A stretch of 64,000 nt of DNA from Dyadobacter sp. LHD-138 (GTDB lineage: Bacteria > Bacteroidota > Bacteroidia > Cytophagales > Spirosomataceae): the NCBI RefSeq assembly GCF_030929615.1, contig NZ_JAVFVU010000001.1, positions 1-64,000 of the forward strand, read 5' to 3'. A program made the translations under genes and the position numbers. Within the stretch, counting starts at the first letter, position 1, and each line of letters starts with the position of its first letter. Positions 1 through 8,539 of the stretch are shown here, piece after piece. The notes beneath the pieces are model-generated. The model was given only the letters and a program-made list of their open reading frames with translations. It did no database searches and was not told where the DNA came from.

Positions 1-134
1 GGAGCAATATTTTTCTCTTCAAGGTAGATGTTCAAGCCAGGAATAGACTCCACAATTTTGGTAAGCTCGAAATATTCAAGGATGCCTTCTGGCAAAAGGA
101 TACGGACTAAGGCTTGATAAGATTCGTTCAACAC
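1..134 (-). CDS. ISAon1-like transposase, N-terminal fragment
   Basis: The minus strand is open from a GTG at 134 (or the TTG right after it) to the left edge, giving about 44 residues of a protein that continues outside the window. The visible stretch includes LLPEGILEYFELTK and IYLEEKNIAP. From memory, a leucine-rich ILPEG.L.YFEL start followed by a LEEKN segment is typical of the N-terminal region protein of ISAon1-family transposases, which are common in Bacteroidota. An in-frame TAG lies a few codons upstream, so the start is close to the chosen codon. The full element, its catalytic part and its far end cannot be seen. The family call rests on pattern memory, not a search. Confidence 0.55.
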   Translation of the reverse strand, partial: MLNESYQALVRILLPEGILEYFELTKIVESIPGLNIYLEEKNIA

Positions 135-213
135 AAACGGGATTGGTTCGGGCTACAAAGCAAATAATTTATTTCATTCCCCCCAACTTTTCAGCTTGAT
201 CCCAATTTTTCCA

Positions 214-234
214 CGTAACCTGTGCCGTAACCTG
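214..234. repeat. short tandem direct repeat near insertion-sequence end
   Basis: The nonamer CGTAACCTG occurs at 214-222 and again at 226-234, a 12-bp period. It lies about 80 bp upstream of the transposase start, where an insertion sequence would carry its terminal or transposase-binding sequences. A role as a binding site is inference only. Confidence 0.3.
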
Positions 235-270
235 AGGTGAATTGTTGAAGTAAATTGGTCTAAAAACAAG

Positions 271-298
271 AAAACCACATACTTGCATATGTGGTTTT
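271..298 (-). terminator. terminator of tRNA-Ser
   Basis: An 11-bp perfect inverted repeat, AAAACCACATA and TATGTGGTTTT, surrounds the loop CTTGCA. On the minus strand it is followed by a T-rich stretch. It lies about 30 nt downstream of the 3' end of the tRNA and fits a Rho-independent terminator for that gene. Confidence 0.7.
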
Positions 299-330
299 AT
301 TTGCGATTACGTCCAATTAAGGCTCACCTG

Positions 331-415
331 CAGAGAGAGAGGGATTCGAACCCCCGGTAGGTTACCCTACAACGGTTTTCAAGACCGCCGCATTCGACCA
401 CTCTGCCATCTCTCT
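331..415 (-). tRNA. tRNA-Ser (anticodon UGA)
   Basis: Read on the minus strand, the 85-nt gene starts with a 7-bp acceptor arm AGAGAGA, followed by TGGCAGAGTGG of the D-arm. The anticodon loop CTTGAAA gives anticodon TGA. A long variable arm typical of class II tRNAs (around GTTGTAGGGTAACCTAC) follows, then the T-arm GGTTCGAATCC. The 3' acceptor strand TCTCTCT pairs with the 5' arm and the discriminator base is G. CCA is not encoded, as is usual in Bacteroidota. The gene decodes UCN serine codons. It has its own promoter and terminator and appears monocistronic. Confidence 0.95.
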
Positions 416-444
416 GTGTGCTTCGGCGTATCCGAATCATGGTG

Positions 445-474
445 CAAAGGTAGAAAAAAAATGTTTACATACAA
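445..474 (-). promoter_or_regulatory. Bacteroidota-type promoter of tRNA-Ser
   Basis: On the minus strand a perfect -7 element TACCTTTG (445-452) is preceded by TTGT (471-474) after an 18-nt spacer. This matches the TTTG/TAnnTTTG promoters of Bacteroidota. The predicted start is about 20 nt before the tRNA 5' end. Confidence 0.7.
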
Positions 475-597
475 CTATTGAGAGAAAATATTTTTTGAAA
501 AAAGATTCAAAAAATACGCTTCAAACACCTAAATAGCTACTTTACAGAGATTTAGTCCATTGATTTTTTTTCCAAAAAATCAATATTTCCCAATCTT

Positions 598-1983
598 TCA
601 ATCCCCGATTACGGCTTTACTCACGATTACTACCGTCTTTGTCAAGTCTTCAATTTTATAACGATCATCTGTTCTAAACCCAATGATCCAAAGGATATCT
701 CCGTTGCCGTTCAGCAGCACTTTCACTTTTTGCTTTTGATTTATGTTCAATTTTAAATCAATGAGCAGATCACTCACTTTTTTCCTTTTCCCTTTCATCC
801 CAAGCGGGCAAAAACGATCTCCTGTCTGCCAGTTCCGGACGGTCAGTGGAAATATTAGTCTTTCCGAATCAAAATAGGCCCGGTTTGCATTTACTTCCAG
901 CTGAGAATCTGTCGACCAGGTTTGCTTCTTGACATTTAAAACGATCGACCCATGCTGATAAAGTCCTTCATAAGCTTCAATGACTAAATTTCCCTCAGGA
1001 CTATCCCTCTTTTTTTTCGTAAGAATAAACACCTCCCGGTCTTTCAAAACGCTGTGGGAAGCCGAATGGAATATTTTACCCGATAAACCCTTGGCCGATT
1101 TATATATCTCCTCAGCCTGATGATAGCTAAATCCGGAATGCTGCAAAATAAACCAAAGCCGGTATGCAGGTTCCGGTGCAGCAGCCAAAACTTCAATCGA
1201 TATGTATAAATCTTCGCCAACCTTTTTTACCGCTTCCTTCTGCCAGGTTTGCAAAAAACCTTCCAATAACACCTCAGCAGATTTTAATCGTTGACTTGTT
1301 GTCTTAAAAGTCGTTTCCAATGAAGGATTAATCTTTTTAAGAACCGGAATCACTTCGTGCCGAACCAGATTTCGTTTGTAATAATGACTTGCATTGGAAC
1401 TATCCTCCCGCCAGGCCAGCTGATAATCGCTCACGTATTGCCTGATTTCATCTCTTGAAGCAAAAAGCAACGGCCTGATTAATTTATTATTCTGAACGGC
1501 AATCCCGTGCAATCCAGCCAAACCCGTACCACGAACCAGATTTAAGATCACCGTCTCAAAAGAATCTCCGGCATGATGGGCTGTCGCTATCGTTTCATAA
1601 TGATTTGTGGATCTGATTTCTTCAAACCAGTCGTAACGCAAATCTCTGGCAGCCATTTGGGTCGATATGCCCTGCGCATGTGCATAATCTTTCGCTGCCA
1701 ATTTCTTTACGAAAAATGGGAATCCGTATGATGCAGCGAGATTTCTGACAAATAATTCGTCCCCTTCCGACTCCTCTCCTCTCAGACCAAAATTACAATG
1801 GGCAATGCCGGCAGAAAACCCGGCGCGGTGAAATAAATGTGCCAAAACCACGGAATCCATCCCGCCGCTGACAGTCAAAAGTGTCGACTTTCCGGCAATA
1901 TCCAGTTTTTGTTGGTTAATAAAAGTTAAAAAAGCCTCCAACATAACATGAAGCGTTGTATTTGATGTAATTTTGCCGAACAT
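598..1983 (-). CDS. tilS: tRNA(Ile)-lysidine synthase
   Basis: TilS attaches lysine to C34 of the AUA-reading isoleucine tRNA, changing both its decoding and its charging. The P-loop of the N-type ATP pyrophosphatase fold is visible as SGGMDS (residues 39-44), followed by the HCNFGLRG segment and the tRNA-binding and C-terminal domains expected for a 461-residue full-length enzyme. Residues 1-13 are dispensable, so Met14 (codon at 1944) is an equally possible start. The gene is divergent from the LptA-like gene and a perfect -7 box (2038-2045) lies upstream. It is essential in most bacteria. I see no anomalies. Confidence 0.93.
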   Translation of the reverse strand: MFGKITSNTTLHVMLEAFLTFINQQKLDIAGKSTLLTVSGGMDSVVLAHLFHRAGFSAGIAHCNFGLRGEESEGDELFVRNLAASYGFPFFVKKLAAKDYAHAQGISTQMAARDLRYDWFEEIRSTNHYETIATAHHAGDSFETVILNLVRGTGLAGLHGIAVQNNKLIRPLLFASRDEIRQYVSDYQLAWREDSSNASHYYKRNLVRHEVIPVLKKINPSLETTFKTTSQRLKSAEVLLEGFLQTWQKEAVKKVGEDLYISIEVLAAAPEPAYRLWFILQHSGFSYHQAEEIYKSAKGLSGKIFHSASHSVLKDREVFILTKKKRDSPEGNLVIEAYEGLYQHGSIVLNVKKQTWSTDSQLEVNANRAYFDSERLIFPLTVRNWQTGDRFCPLGMKGKRKKVSDLLIDLKLNINQKQKVKVLLNGNGDILWIIGFRTDDRYKIEDLTKTVVIVSKAVIGD

Positions 1984-2037
1984 ATCAACAGATCTCTTTT
2001 ACCCGGAACACGACAAATGAGGCAATAGTCCTCATTT

Positions 2038-2045
2038 CAAAGGTA
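2038..2045 (-). promoter_or_regulatory. -7 promoter element of tilS
   Basis: On the minus strand TACCTTTG fits the TAnnTTTG consensus exactly and lies 55 nt upstream of the tilS ATG. No clear -33 TTTG is seen at the ideal distance, so the promoter call is moderate. Confidence 0.5.
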
Positions 2046-2062
2046 AAAGAAACCATAGCAAG

Positions 2063-3670
2063 ATGAAGAAAAAAATATTTATAAAACTTTGCAACCCTTT
2101 TAAACTTTTGTGCGTCATATCAATCAAAGACCATATAACAAGACTGACGTTCTTTGCCTTACTGTTTACCTCGCCGTATCTTATGGCCCAGAGAGTAAAT
2201 CCGGCTGCGCAAGCCGGACCAGCAACCGATATTGTGGAGCTTTTGAAATCTGACGAACTTGAACTGATCAGTGAAAATGGTATAGACAGCCGTCGGGTGA
2301 CCCATGGGATTTTCAAGCACAAGGGCGCGCTTTTGTATAGCGATCTGGCCATTCAAAATGTCAGCACAAATATCATTGAAGCTTACGGAAATGTCAGGAT
2401 CGTACAGGGGGACACGATCACGGTGACCGGAGATACGCTGCATTATTACGGTAATAGCCGGTTGGCGATTGTCAGCGGACGAAAAGCCGTTTTGAAAGAC
2501 AAAAAAAGCACACTAACCACCCGGAGAATCGAATACGATATGGCAAACGGGATTGCCAATTATAAAGTCCCGGGACGTACCGTCGATGCCGAAAATGTCC
2601 TGACCAGCAATGAAGGTTTTTACAACACCAATACGAAGGATTTTACCTATTACAACAAAGTAAAACTGGTAAATAAAAAATATACGCTGACTACCGATAC
2701 TTTACTCTATAACTCCGTCACAAAGTGGGCGTATTTTAATGGTCCAAGCAAAATTGTGAACAAAGACGGAACGCTTTTGAGTAAAAAAGGTCAGTACAAT
2801 TCACTGACGGGTGAATCGGTTTTTAAAACCAGGACAACCGTCGACAATGACACCTATACCCTAACGGCCGATTCACTTTTTGTTGACGGACAAAAAAACA
2901 ATGGACAGGGAAAAGGAAATGTGGTGATCGTTGCAAAAAAAGATAACACAATTCTCAACGGTGACCACGGATTTTACAGAAAAGCAGAAGGTTTTTCGAA
3001 AATTTACGGGCGTGCTTATGTCAGAAATGTTGTTTCAAATGACACATTGTACATCAGAGCTGACACCTTGTACTCTTTTGAAAATCTAAAAGATAGTACG
3101 CGCAGACTCGTTGGAGACAGAAATGTTTTTATTTATAAGTCTGATTTTCAGGGAAAATGTGATTCTGTGAGTTATAATACCGCTGATTCCACGATTTTGT
3201 TTTTCAAGAAACCGATCTTGTGGAGCAATCAGCATTATCAGATGGAAGGTGACACGATCAGTGCTTTTTTGGTAAATAATGCGATTAACCGGATACTATT
3301 GAGGAGCAAGGCTTTTGTAATCACGGAAGACACACTTGTACATCAGTATAATCAGGTGAAAGGAAGAACGATCAATGCATATTTTGCAGCCGAAAGCAAA
3401 CTCCGGCAGGTGCTGGTAGACGGCAATGGCGAAAGCGCTTATTATGCAATTGATGATAAAGAAAAAATGATTGGACTGAACCGTGTAGAGTGTGGAAAAA
3501 TGAACCTTCTTTTTGTCGACAACAAGGTAAACAGGATCGCGTTTATCGGTAAACCAGACGGAAGATTGATACCACCCCGACAAATTAAACCCATCGAAAG
3601 ACAGTTGGATGGCTTTAACTGGCGTGTTTCAGACAAACCGACGAAGAAAAAAACGTTATGGCTCGAATAA
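2063..3670 (+). CDS. OstA/LptA-like lipopolysaccharide transport protein
   Basis: The 535-residue protein has a hydrophobic export signal ending near YLMAQ (around residue 43). Repeated beta-jellyroll segments follow, such as EAYGNVRIVQGDTITVTGD, in which short strands alternate with GDT or ADTL turns, as in the LptA/OstA fold. In Gram-negative bacteria this fold builds the periplasmic bridge that carries LPS from the inner to the outer membrane. Bacteroidota versions are longer than E. coli LptA, as here. The segment before the signal core is unusually long, so the true start may lie downstream of 2063, although I see no better ATG. LptC is encoded separately at 11765-12349. Confidence 0.8.
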   Translation: MKKKIFIKLCNPFKLLCVISIKDHITRLTFFALLFTSPYLMAQRVNPAAQAGPATDIVELLKSDELELISENGIDSRRVTHGIFKHKGALLYSDLAIQNVSTNIIEAYGNVRIVQGDTITVTGDTLHYYGNSRLAIVSGRKAVLKDKKSTLTTRRIEYDMANGIANYKVPGRTVDAENVLTSNEGFYNTNTKDFTYYNKVKLVNKKYTLTTDTLLYNSVTKWAYFNGPSKIVNKDGTLLSKKGQYNSLTGESVFKTRTTVDNDTYTLTADSLFVDGQKNNGQGKGNVVIVAKKDNTILNGDHGFYRKAEGFSKIYGRAYVRNVVSNDTLYIRADTLYSFENLKDSTRRLVGDRNVFIYKSDFQGKCDSVSYNTADSTILFFKKPILWSNQHYQMEGDTISAFLVNNAINRILLRSKAFVITEDTLVHQYNQVKGRTINAYFAAESKLRQVLVDGNGESAYYAIDDKEKMIGLNRVECGKMNLLFVDNKVNRIAFIGKPDGRLIPPRQIKPIERQLDGFNWRVSDKPTKKKTLWLE

Positions 3671-3752
3671 TCCGCTTTATTTAAGTATTTCAAGCGATTC
3701 AGGCACGATTATTTTACACTTAAAAATAAAAACGCCCATTCGCACAATATAT

Positions 3753-3784
3753 TTTGAAGTTCCAAATTTTTCTCTATATTTTTG
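3753..3784 (+). promoter_or_regulatory. promoter of T9SS cargo gene
   Basis: A -33 TTTG (3753-3756) and a -7 TATTTTTG (3777-3784) are separated by 20 nt. This is a textbook Bacteroidota promoter, with a start expected about 50 nt before the ATG at 3842. Confidence 0.7.
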
Positions 3785-3841
3785 TAAAGTACTTTTGAAT
3801 GAGGCTAGTAGGAGTTGATAAAAGTATTACGAATTATTGCT

Positions 3842-4456
3842 ATGAAAAAAACTGTACTTTATTTAATAATATGCACATTCTTTGCCTGGACCGGAATCCA
3901 AGCCCAAACCGTCGCGAACGGTAGCCGCTTAAATTTAACGCCTAAAAAGAAATCAATACCTGCGGGAGACCTGAAGTTTTCAAATGTGCCTGCTGTATTA
4001 AACTACAAACCGTTGTCTCTTCAAAAGCCGATGGCTTTGAATAATTTTTATAGAACACTTCTGTTTTCTAATACTTCCGCTACTGAAAGTACCGCTGTAA
4101 TTCAATCCGAACCGGTTGAAAAAACGGTCGAAAAACGCAATCCCGTGGCGGAAAGCAGCGTTCGTACAGAAGAGCAGCTTTATTCCAATGATAAAATAAC
4201 AGTATCCAATATTTACCCCAACCCTGCGAGTGAATACGCTGAGGTGGATTATGCCATGTCTTCCGAAATAAGAGACGCCAAACTGATTTTCTATAATGTA
4301 CTGGGCTCTCAGATGCAGGAATATTCTCTTTCGAAAAACGAAAGTAAGCTCCGGATCAACACGCGTGAGATGTCAACCGGGTTATACTTCTACCAATTGG
4401 CGCTGGACGGCAAAAAAGTAGCAACAAAAAAAATGCTCGTACGCCATCAACAATAG
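3842..4456 (+). CDS. small secreted protein with T9SS type A sorting domain
   Basis: The start at 3842 gives a clean signal peptide, MKKTVLYLIICTFFAWTGIQAQ. An ATG-less extension upstream would precede this signal and is unlikely. The first half of the mature protein is low-complexity and unrecognised. From SNIYPNPASEYAEVDY to the end (about 80 residues) it is a type IX secretion C-terminal domain: a PNPA motif, a YNVLGSQM segment, TREMSTGLYFYQL and a basic end. This domain directs export across the outer membrane and is usually cleaved. The body is very small for a cargo protein, so its role is unknown. It has its own promoter and stands just before bamD. Confidence 0.85.
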   Translation: MKKTVLYLIICTFFAWTGIQAQTVANGSRLNLTPKKKSIPAGDLKFSNVPAVLNYKPLSLQKPMALNNFYRTLLFSNTSATESTAVIQSEPVEKTVEKRNPVAESSVRTEEQLYSNDKITVSNIYPNPASEYAEVDYAMSSEIRDAKLIFYNVLGSQMQEYSLSKNESKLRINTREMSTGLYFYQLALDGKKVATKKMLVRHQQ

Positions 4457-4516
4457 ATTTTCAACAATACTATTATTAGCTGCGCATTCGTTAAGGATGA
4501 TGTAGCTTTTTTTTAT

Positions 4517-4524
4517 TATCTTTG
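4517..4524 (+). promoter_or_regulatory. -7 element directly before bamD
   Basis: TATCTTTG matches the TAnnTTTG consensus and ends 7 nt before the bamD ATG. With a start about 6-7 nt downstream, the message would be leaderless or almost leaderless. The -33 region (TTAAGG near 4491) is weak. Confidence 0.55.
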
Positions 4525-4531
4525 CAGCTAT

Positions 4532-5455
4532 ATGCTAAAAAACAACCGTGCAAGTTATTTCTTGCTATTTTTTGCCGTACTTATAATTACTTCCTGTAGT
4601 AAGTTTTCCAAATTACAGAAGACTGGTACAGACCAGCAGAAGTATGATGCCGCGATGACCTACTATAAGAAGGGTGACTTCTATCGGTCCGGTCTTCTGT
4701 TTGAAGAACTTATACCTTTGCTTAAAGGTAGTAATGAGTCAGAATTGGCACAGTTTTATTATGCTTATACCCAATATCAGCAGGGCCAATACAATACGAG
4801 CCAGTTTTTGTTTAAGAAGTTTTACGATACTTATGCAAGAAGTGATTTCGCTCAGGAGGCATTGTATATGCATGCTTTTTCTCTGTATAAAGATTCTGCC
4901 CCGCACAATTTAGATCAGGCCAGTACTTTCACGGCGATCTCTGCGATGCAGGATTTCATCAACACGTATCCGCAAAGTACATTTAGGGATGAGTGTACTA
5001 AATACATTCTTGAACTGCGTGAAAAACTTGAACTAAAAGCTTACGACAAAGCGAAGCTATATTATAAGATCAGTGAGTTCAACCCGATGTCACTTAAAGC
5101 AGCGGTAATCTCAATTGACAATTTCCGTAAAGATTTCCCTGATTCTAAATTTAATGAAGAACTGGCATTTCTGAAAGTTGAGTCGCAGTACAATTTAGCG
5201 AGCAATAGTTTTATTTTAAAACAGAAAGACAGATATCTTGACGTCATCAAGTTTTACAAGGAAATGGTGGATAAATATCCGACTGGCAAATACCTGAGTA
5301 ACGCAGAAAAAATGTACGATGACAGCCAAAAACAACTGGAAGTTCTTGCACAAGCCGAAAAAGAGCGTCAGAAACTATTGGAAGCTCAACCGGATTCCGG
5401 CACGAAGCCGACAAAGGTTACAGCATCTAACAGCACGGATCAAAAGCAAAATTAA
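4532..5455 (+). CDS. bamD: outer membrane assembly lipoprotein BamD
   Basis: This is the lipoprotein of the Bam complex, which folds beta-barrel proteins into the outer membrane. A lipobox ITSC with Cys22 ends a signal sequence. Tetratricopeptide-type helical repeats follow, for example the YDAAMTYYKKGDFYRSGLLF region and FINTYPQSTFRDEC. The length, 307 residues, is somewhat above the proteobacterial 245 because of a C-terminal KERQKLLEAQ tail. It begins the conserved Bacteroidota order bamD-rpoZ-coaBC-DUF4835-recN. The surrounding genes for barrel proteins and LPS transport fit an envelope-assembly context. Confidence 0.9.
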   Translation: MLKNNRASYFLLFFAVLIITSCSKFSKLQKTGTDQQKYDAAMTYYKKGDFYRSGLLFEELIPLLKGSNESELAQFYYAYTQYQQGQYNTSQFLFKKFYDTYARSDFAQEALYMHAFSLYKDSAPHNLDQASTFTAISAMQDFINTYPQSTFRDECTKYILELREKLELKAYDKAKLYYKISEFNPMSLKAAVISIDNFRKDFPDSKFNEELAFLKVESQYNLASNSFILKQKDRYLDVIKFYKEMVDKYPTGKYLSNAEKMYDDSQKQLEVLAQAEKERQKLLEAQPDSGTKPTKVTASNSTDQKQN

Positions 5456-5512
5456 CATGACCGGCGAGCCAGTCAATATATAAAGATTTTTAACTATATC
5501 ATCAAAGTAAGC

Positions 5513-5824
5513 ATGGCAACGAATCCATCCATCATTACCCGCGATACGGACAAAATAGCTGACGTAACAGGGAATTTATATGAGTCGGTATCGGTAATCT
5601 CAAAAAGAGCGCGTCAGATATCCAGCAAAATGAAAGAGGAACTCAATAACAAGCTTGCTGAGTTTGCTTCGGGAGTTGACAATCTGGAAGAGGTTTTTGA
5701 AAACCGTGAGCAGATTGAAATTTCTAAATTTTACGAGCGTATGCCTAAAGCAGGCAGTATTGCTATCGACGAGTTTATCGACGGAAAAACTTATCATAGC
5801 TACAGAGATACTTCTGAGGAATAA
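5513..5824 (+). CDS. rpoZ: RNA polymerase omega subunit (Rpb6 family)
   Basis: This 103-residue protein contains the helical core typical of the Bacteroidota omega family: SIITRDTDKIADVTGNLYES, then ISKRARQISSKMKEEL. Omega binds the beta-prime subunit and assists RNA polymerase assembly. It lies between bamD and coaBC, its normal place in this phylum, and is followed by a strong hairpin terminator. Sequence similarity to proteobacterial omega is low, so the call relies on the family pattern plus synteny. Confidence 0.82.
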   Translation: MATNPSIITRDTDKIADVTGNLYESVSVISKRARQISSKMKEELNNKLAEFASGVDNLEEVFENREQIEISKFYERMPKAGSIAIDEFIDGKTYHSYRDTSEE

Positions 5825-5846
5825 TTTCTCATTATTCTTTTACATA

Positions 5847-5889
5847 AAAACCAGTCGTAAACATTAATTTTGTTCTTACGACTGGTTTT
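5847..5889 (+). terminator. terminator after rpoZ
   Basis: A 14-bp perfect inverted repeat, AAAACCAGTCGTAA and TTACGACTGGTTTT, has a 15-nt loop. It ends the bamD-rpoZ transcript and separates it from coaBC. Confidence 0.8.
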
Positions 5890-5987
5890 GCTTTACCAGG
5901 AATCGTATTACGGCAAATGGACTGGTAAAACGCCTGTCATAAAAAACGCTCTATCATAAAAATAAACGTGCTTCTGCATTTAAAAGG

Positions 5988-7196
5988 TTGGATCTGAAAG
6001 GCAAAAAAATATTGCTTGGTGTTTCAGGCAGCATAGCGGCTTATAAATCTGCGTTACTTGTCAGATTGCTCGTGAAAGAAGGAGCGGAAGTTCAGGTTGT
6101 CATGACTGACACTGCACAACAGTTTATCACGCCCCTAACCCTCGGAACATTATCCAAACGCCCTGTTTACAGCGCATTTACACAATCTGAAAACGGGACC
6201 TGGAATAACCATGTGGACCTGGGATTATGGGCCGACATGATGGTAATAGCCCCCGCCACGGCCAGAACGCTCTCCAAATGTGCTACGGGCAACTGTGATG
6301 ATTTATTGACAGCTATTTACCTCTCCGCACGCTGTCCGGTATTTTTTGCCCCGGCCATGGATGTTGACATGTATCGCCATCCGTCAACGCGGCATAACCT
6401 GAATACGCTTATCAATTTTGGCAACCGGATTATTGAGGCCGAATATGGCGAACTTGCCAGTGGATTAATTGGAGAAGGCCGGCTGGCTGAGCCTGAAAAA
6501 ATTACAGCTGACCTGATCGCTCATTTTGCAAAAAAAACTGTCGCCGCCAAAAAGAGAGTACTGATAACGGCAGGCCCCACGGCCGAACCCATAGATCCCG
6601 TTCGGTATATCAGCAACCGGTCTTCCGGAAAGATGGGCTATGCCCTTGCAAAAGCCTTTGCCCAGGCTGGCGCCCAGGTGACACTGATCAGTGGTCCCAC
6701 AAATCTGCCGACACCAGATGAGACGATCAAACGGGTTAATGTGGAAACGGCTAAACAAATGCTCGATAAAACACAGGAATATTTTTCCGAAAATGATGTG
6801 GTTATTTTCTCAGCAGCAGTCGCCGATTATACACCTGCCCGGGTGGCCGATCAAAAAATAAAAAAGCAGGGAAATGAAATGAAGCTGGACCTGATCAAAA
6901 CCGGTGACATTGCCGGCACATTAGGTCTTCAAAAAAAAGACGGTCAGTTGCTTGTCGGTTTCGCGCTCGAAACGGAAAATGAGCTGGAACATGCAAAAGA
7001 CAAATTACGTCGCAAAAACTTTGACTATATTATCCTGAATTCACTCAATGATGCCGGATCGGGATTTGCACACGATACCAACAAAATTACCGTTATTGAT
7101 AAGCTGGAAAATGTTCAGCATTTCCCTCTGAAATCAAAACATGAGGTAGCACAAGATATTTTAAATATTATTCTGAATAAATGGAGCGAAGCATGA
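5988..7196 (+). CDS. coaBC: bifunctional phosphopantothenoylcysteine decarboxylase/phosphopantothenate-cysteine ligase
   Basis: CoaBC performs two steps of coenzyme A synthesis: cysteine ligation to 4'-phosphopantothenate and decarboxylation to phosphopantetheine. The N-terminal flavoprotein half starts with GKKILLGVSGSIAAYKS and contains PAMDVDMYRHP, a variant of the PxMNxxMW motif. The ligase half begins at about residue 190 with LITAGPTAEPIDPVRYISN and SSGKMGYALA. The start is a TTG, which gives the canonical N-terminus, with no ATG nearby. The last four bases overlap the next gene (ATGA), so the two are translationally coupled. The gene is probably transcribed separately from rpoZ. Confidence 0.93.
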   Translation: MDLKGKKILLGVSGSIAAYKSALLVRLLVKEGAEVQVVMTDTAQQFITPLTLGTLSKRPVYSAFTQSENGTWNNHVDLGLWADMMVIAPATARTLSKCATGNCDDLLTAIYLSARCPVFFAPAMDVDMYRHPSTRHNLNTLINFGNRIIEAEYGELASGLIGEGRLAEPEKITADLIAHFAKKTVAAKKRVLITAGPTAEPIDPVRYISNRSSGKMGYALAKAFAQAGAQVTLISGPTNLPTPDETIKRVNVETAKQMLDKTQEYFSENDVVIFSAAVADYTPARVADQKIKKQGNEMKLDLIKTGDIAGTLGLQKKDGQLLVGFALETENELEHAKDKLRRKNFDYIILNSLNDAGSGFAHDTNKITVIDKLENVQHFPLKSKHEVAQDILNIILNKWSEA

Positions 7197-8113
7197 AAAG
7201 ATTTATCATTCTTTTTTTAGGTTTGGCCGGCTTTTTTTCCGGAACAGCATCTGCCCAGGAATTGCAATTTACGGTGAGCCTTAACTATGATCAGCTGGTT
7301 GCACAGCAAAAAACGGACCCGCAGTCGATGACCAAACTGCAATCCTACATCAGTGATTTTTTGAACAATACGAGCTGGACCAAAGAGACTTTTTCCAAAG
7401 ACGAAAGGATCAAGTGTAAACTGAACATCAACCTGACCCGCTCTGTGACCCAGGGAACTTTCGAAGGAACCGCTCAGCTGATCATTGCCCGCCCAGTTTT
7501 CAATGCCAGTTATGAAACGGTGTTGTTCAGTTTCGTAGATAGAAACTTTTCATTTAATTACCTACCAACCACGCAGTTGTATTTCAACGAAAACAGTTAC
7601 ACGGACGAACTACCTTATATTTTAGCATTTTACGCCTACACAGCCCTGATATTTGATTTCGATTCATTCAGTAATCTTGGCGGAACACCTTATCTTCAAA
7701 AAGCATTTAATCTGGCCAATCTCGCGTCCGGTGCGCCTACGGCGGCAAAAGGCTGGGACCAGCGTAAAAGTGCGGATTCTCGTAACAGATACTGGCTTAT
7801 CGAAAACCTGATGAGTCAGCAGTTTATTCTTTTTAGAGAAAGTCTTTATAACTACTATCGTCAGGGACTGGATGTTGCCACGCAAAACCCGGCGCAGACC
7901 CGCACAAAAACACTGGATTTGTTGAACTCAATCAAAGCAGTAGCGCAATTACGGCCCGGCAGCGTGGTCGTGAATTCATTTTTTGACTCGAAATCCGACG
8001 AAATTTTCCAGATCATGAAAGAAGCTACGCCAGAAGAAAAGAAGGCGGCACAGTCTATTCTGGTTAATCTCGACCCTTCAAAAACCCAGCTTTATCAAAG
8101 ACTGACACAATAA
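7193..8113 (+). CDS. DUF4835 family protein (PorD-like)
   Basis: The start at 7193 overlaps the coaBC stop by 4 nt and gives a clear signal peptide, MKRFIILFLGLAGFFSGTASAQ. The 306-residue protein shows the DUF4835 pattern: an early LNYDQLV, then IARPVFNASYETVLFSF, a TDELPYILAFYAY segment and a conserved NRYWLIENL motif. This family is nearly always found between coaBC and recN in Bacteroidota. Some annotations name it PorD and link it to type IX secretion, but I cannot verify a function from sequence. It is probably periplasmic or outer-membrane associated. Confidence 0.82.
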   Translation: MKRFIILFLGLAGFFSGTASAQELQFTVSLNYDQLVAQQKTDPQSMTKLQSYISDFLNNTSWTKETFSKDERIKCKLNINLTRSVTQGTFEGTAQLIIARPVFNASYETVLFSFVDRNFSFNYLPTTQLYFNENSYTDELPYILAFYAYTALIFDFDSFSNLGGTPYLQKAFNLANLASGAPTAAKGWDQRKSADSRNRYWLIENLMSQQFILFRESLYNYYRQGLDVATQNPAQTRTKTLDLLNSIKAVAQLRPGSVVVNSFFDSKSDEIFQIMKEATPEEKKAAQSILVNLDPSKTQLYQRLTQ

Positions 8114-8152
8114 ACCCATTCAAATTTTCATTTAGTTATTCAACACAAACAC

Positions 8153-8380
8153 ATGGGTAAACGCCTGGTTCGAATTAATTCCGGAAATATTTTTCAAGAA
8201 CTTGAAAAGTTAAAAGGTGTGGAGCTTAATGCAATATCACAAACGGGAAAGACCTATTTCGGGAAGCTAGTTTCGGTGACAAATGAATATTTAACGATGT
8301 CGGACACCAGGCAACATAGCCATAAATTCGCGATCCACGATCTTTATGAAGTAGTTTACGATGCACAAAGCAAGCTTTAA
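8153..8380 (+). CDS. conserved small hypothetical protein (75 aa)
   Basis: A 75-residue cytoplasmic-type protein without signal peptide or cysteine. Its middle alternates short beta strands (FGKLVSVTNEYLTMSDTR, then FAIHDLYEVVYD), which could form a small SH3- or Sm-like barrel. This is a guess from strand pattern only. It sits in the gap between the DUF4835 gene and recN, in the same direction, with coding character like its neighbours. I do not recognise a named family. Confidence 0.65.
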   Translation: MGKRLVRINSGNIFQELEKLKGVELNAISQTGKTYFGKLVSVTNEYLTMSDTRQHSHKFAIHDLYEVVYDAQSKL

Positions 8381-8539
8381 ATCACTGTTTGTTCGGGCAA
8401 TTGACGGGGCATCGCATTAAAGAACTACTTGTGTTTCCTATTTGACGATAACATAGCTATATTCGTGTCAAAGTCGAATCCGTACCACCTTGAACCGTGA
8501 CCGGGTTTTACCAACGTTGACAATCTGCTTACATAAGGC

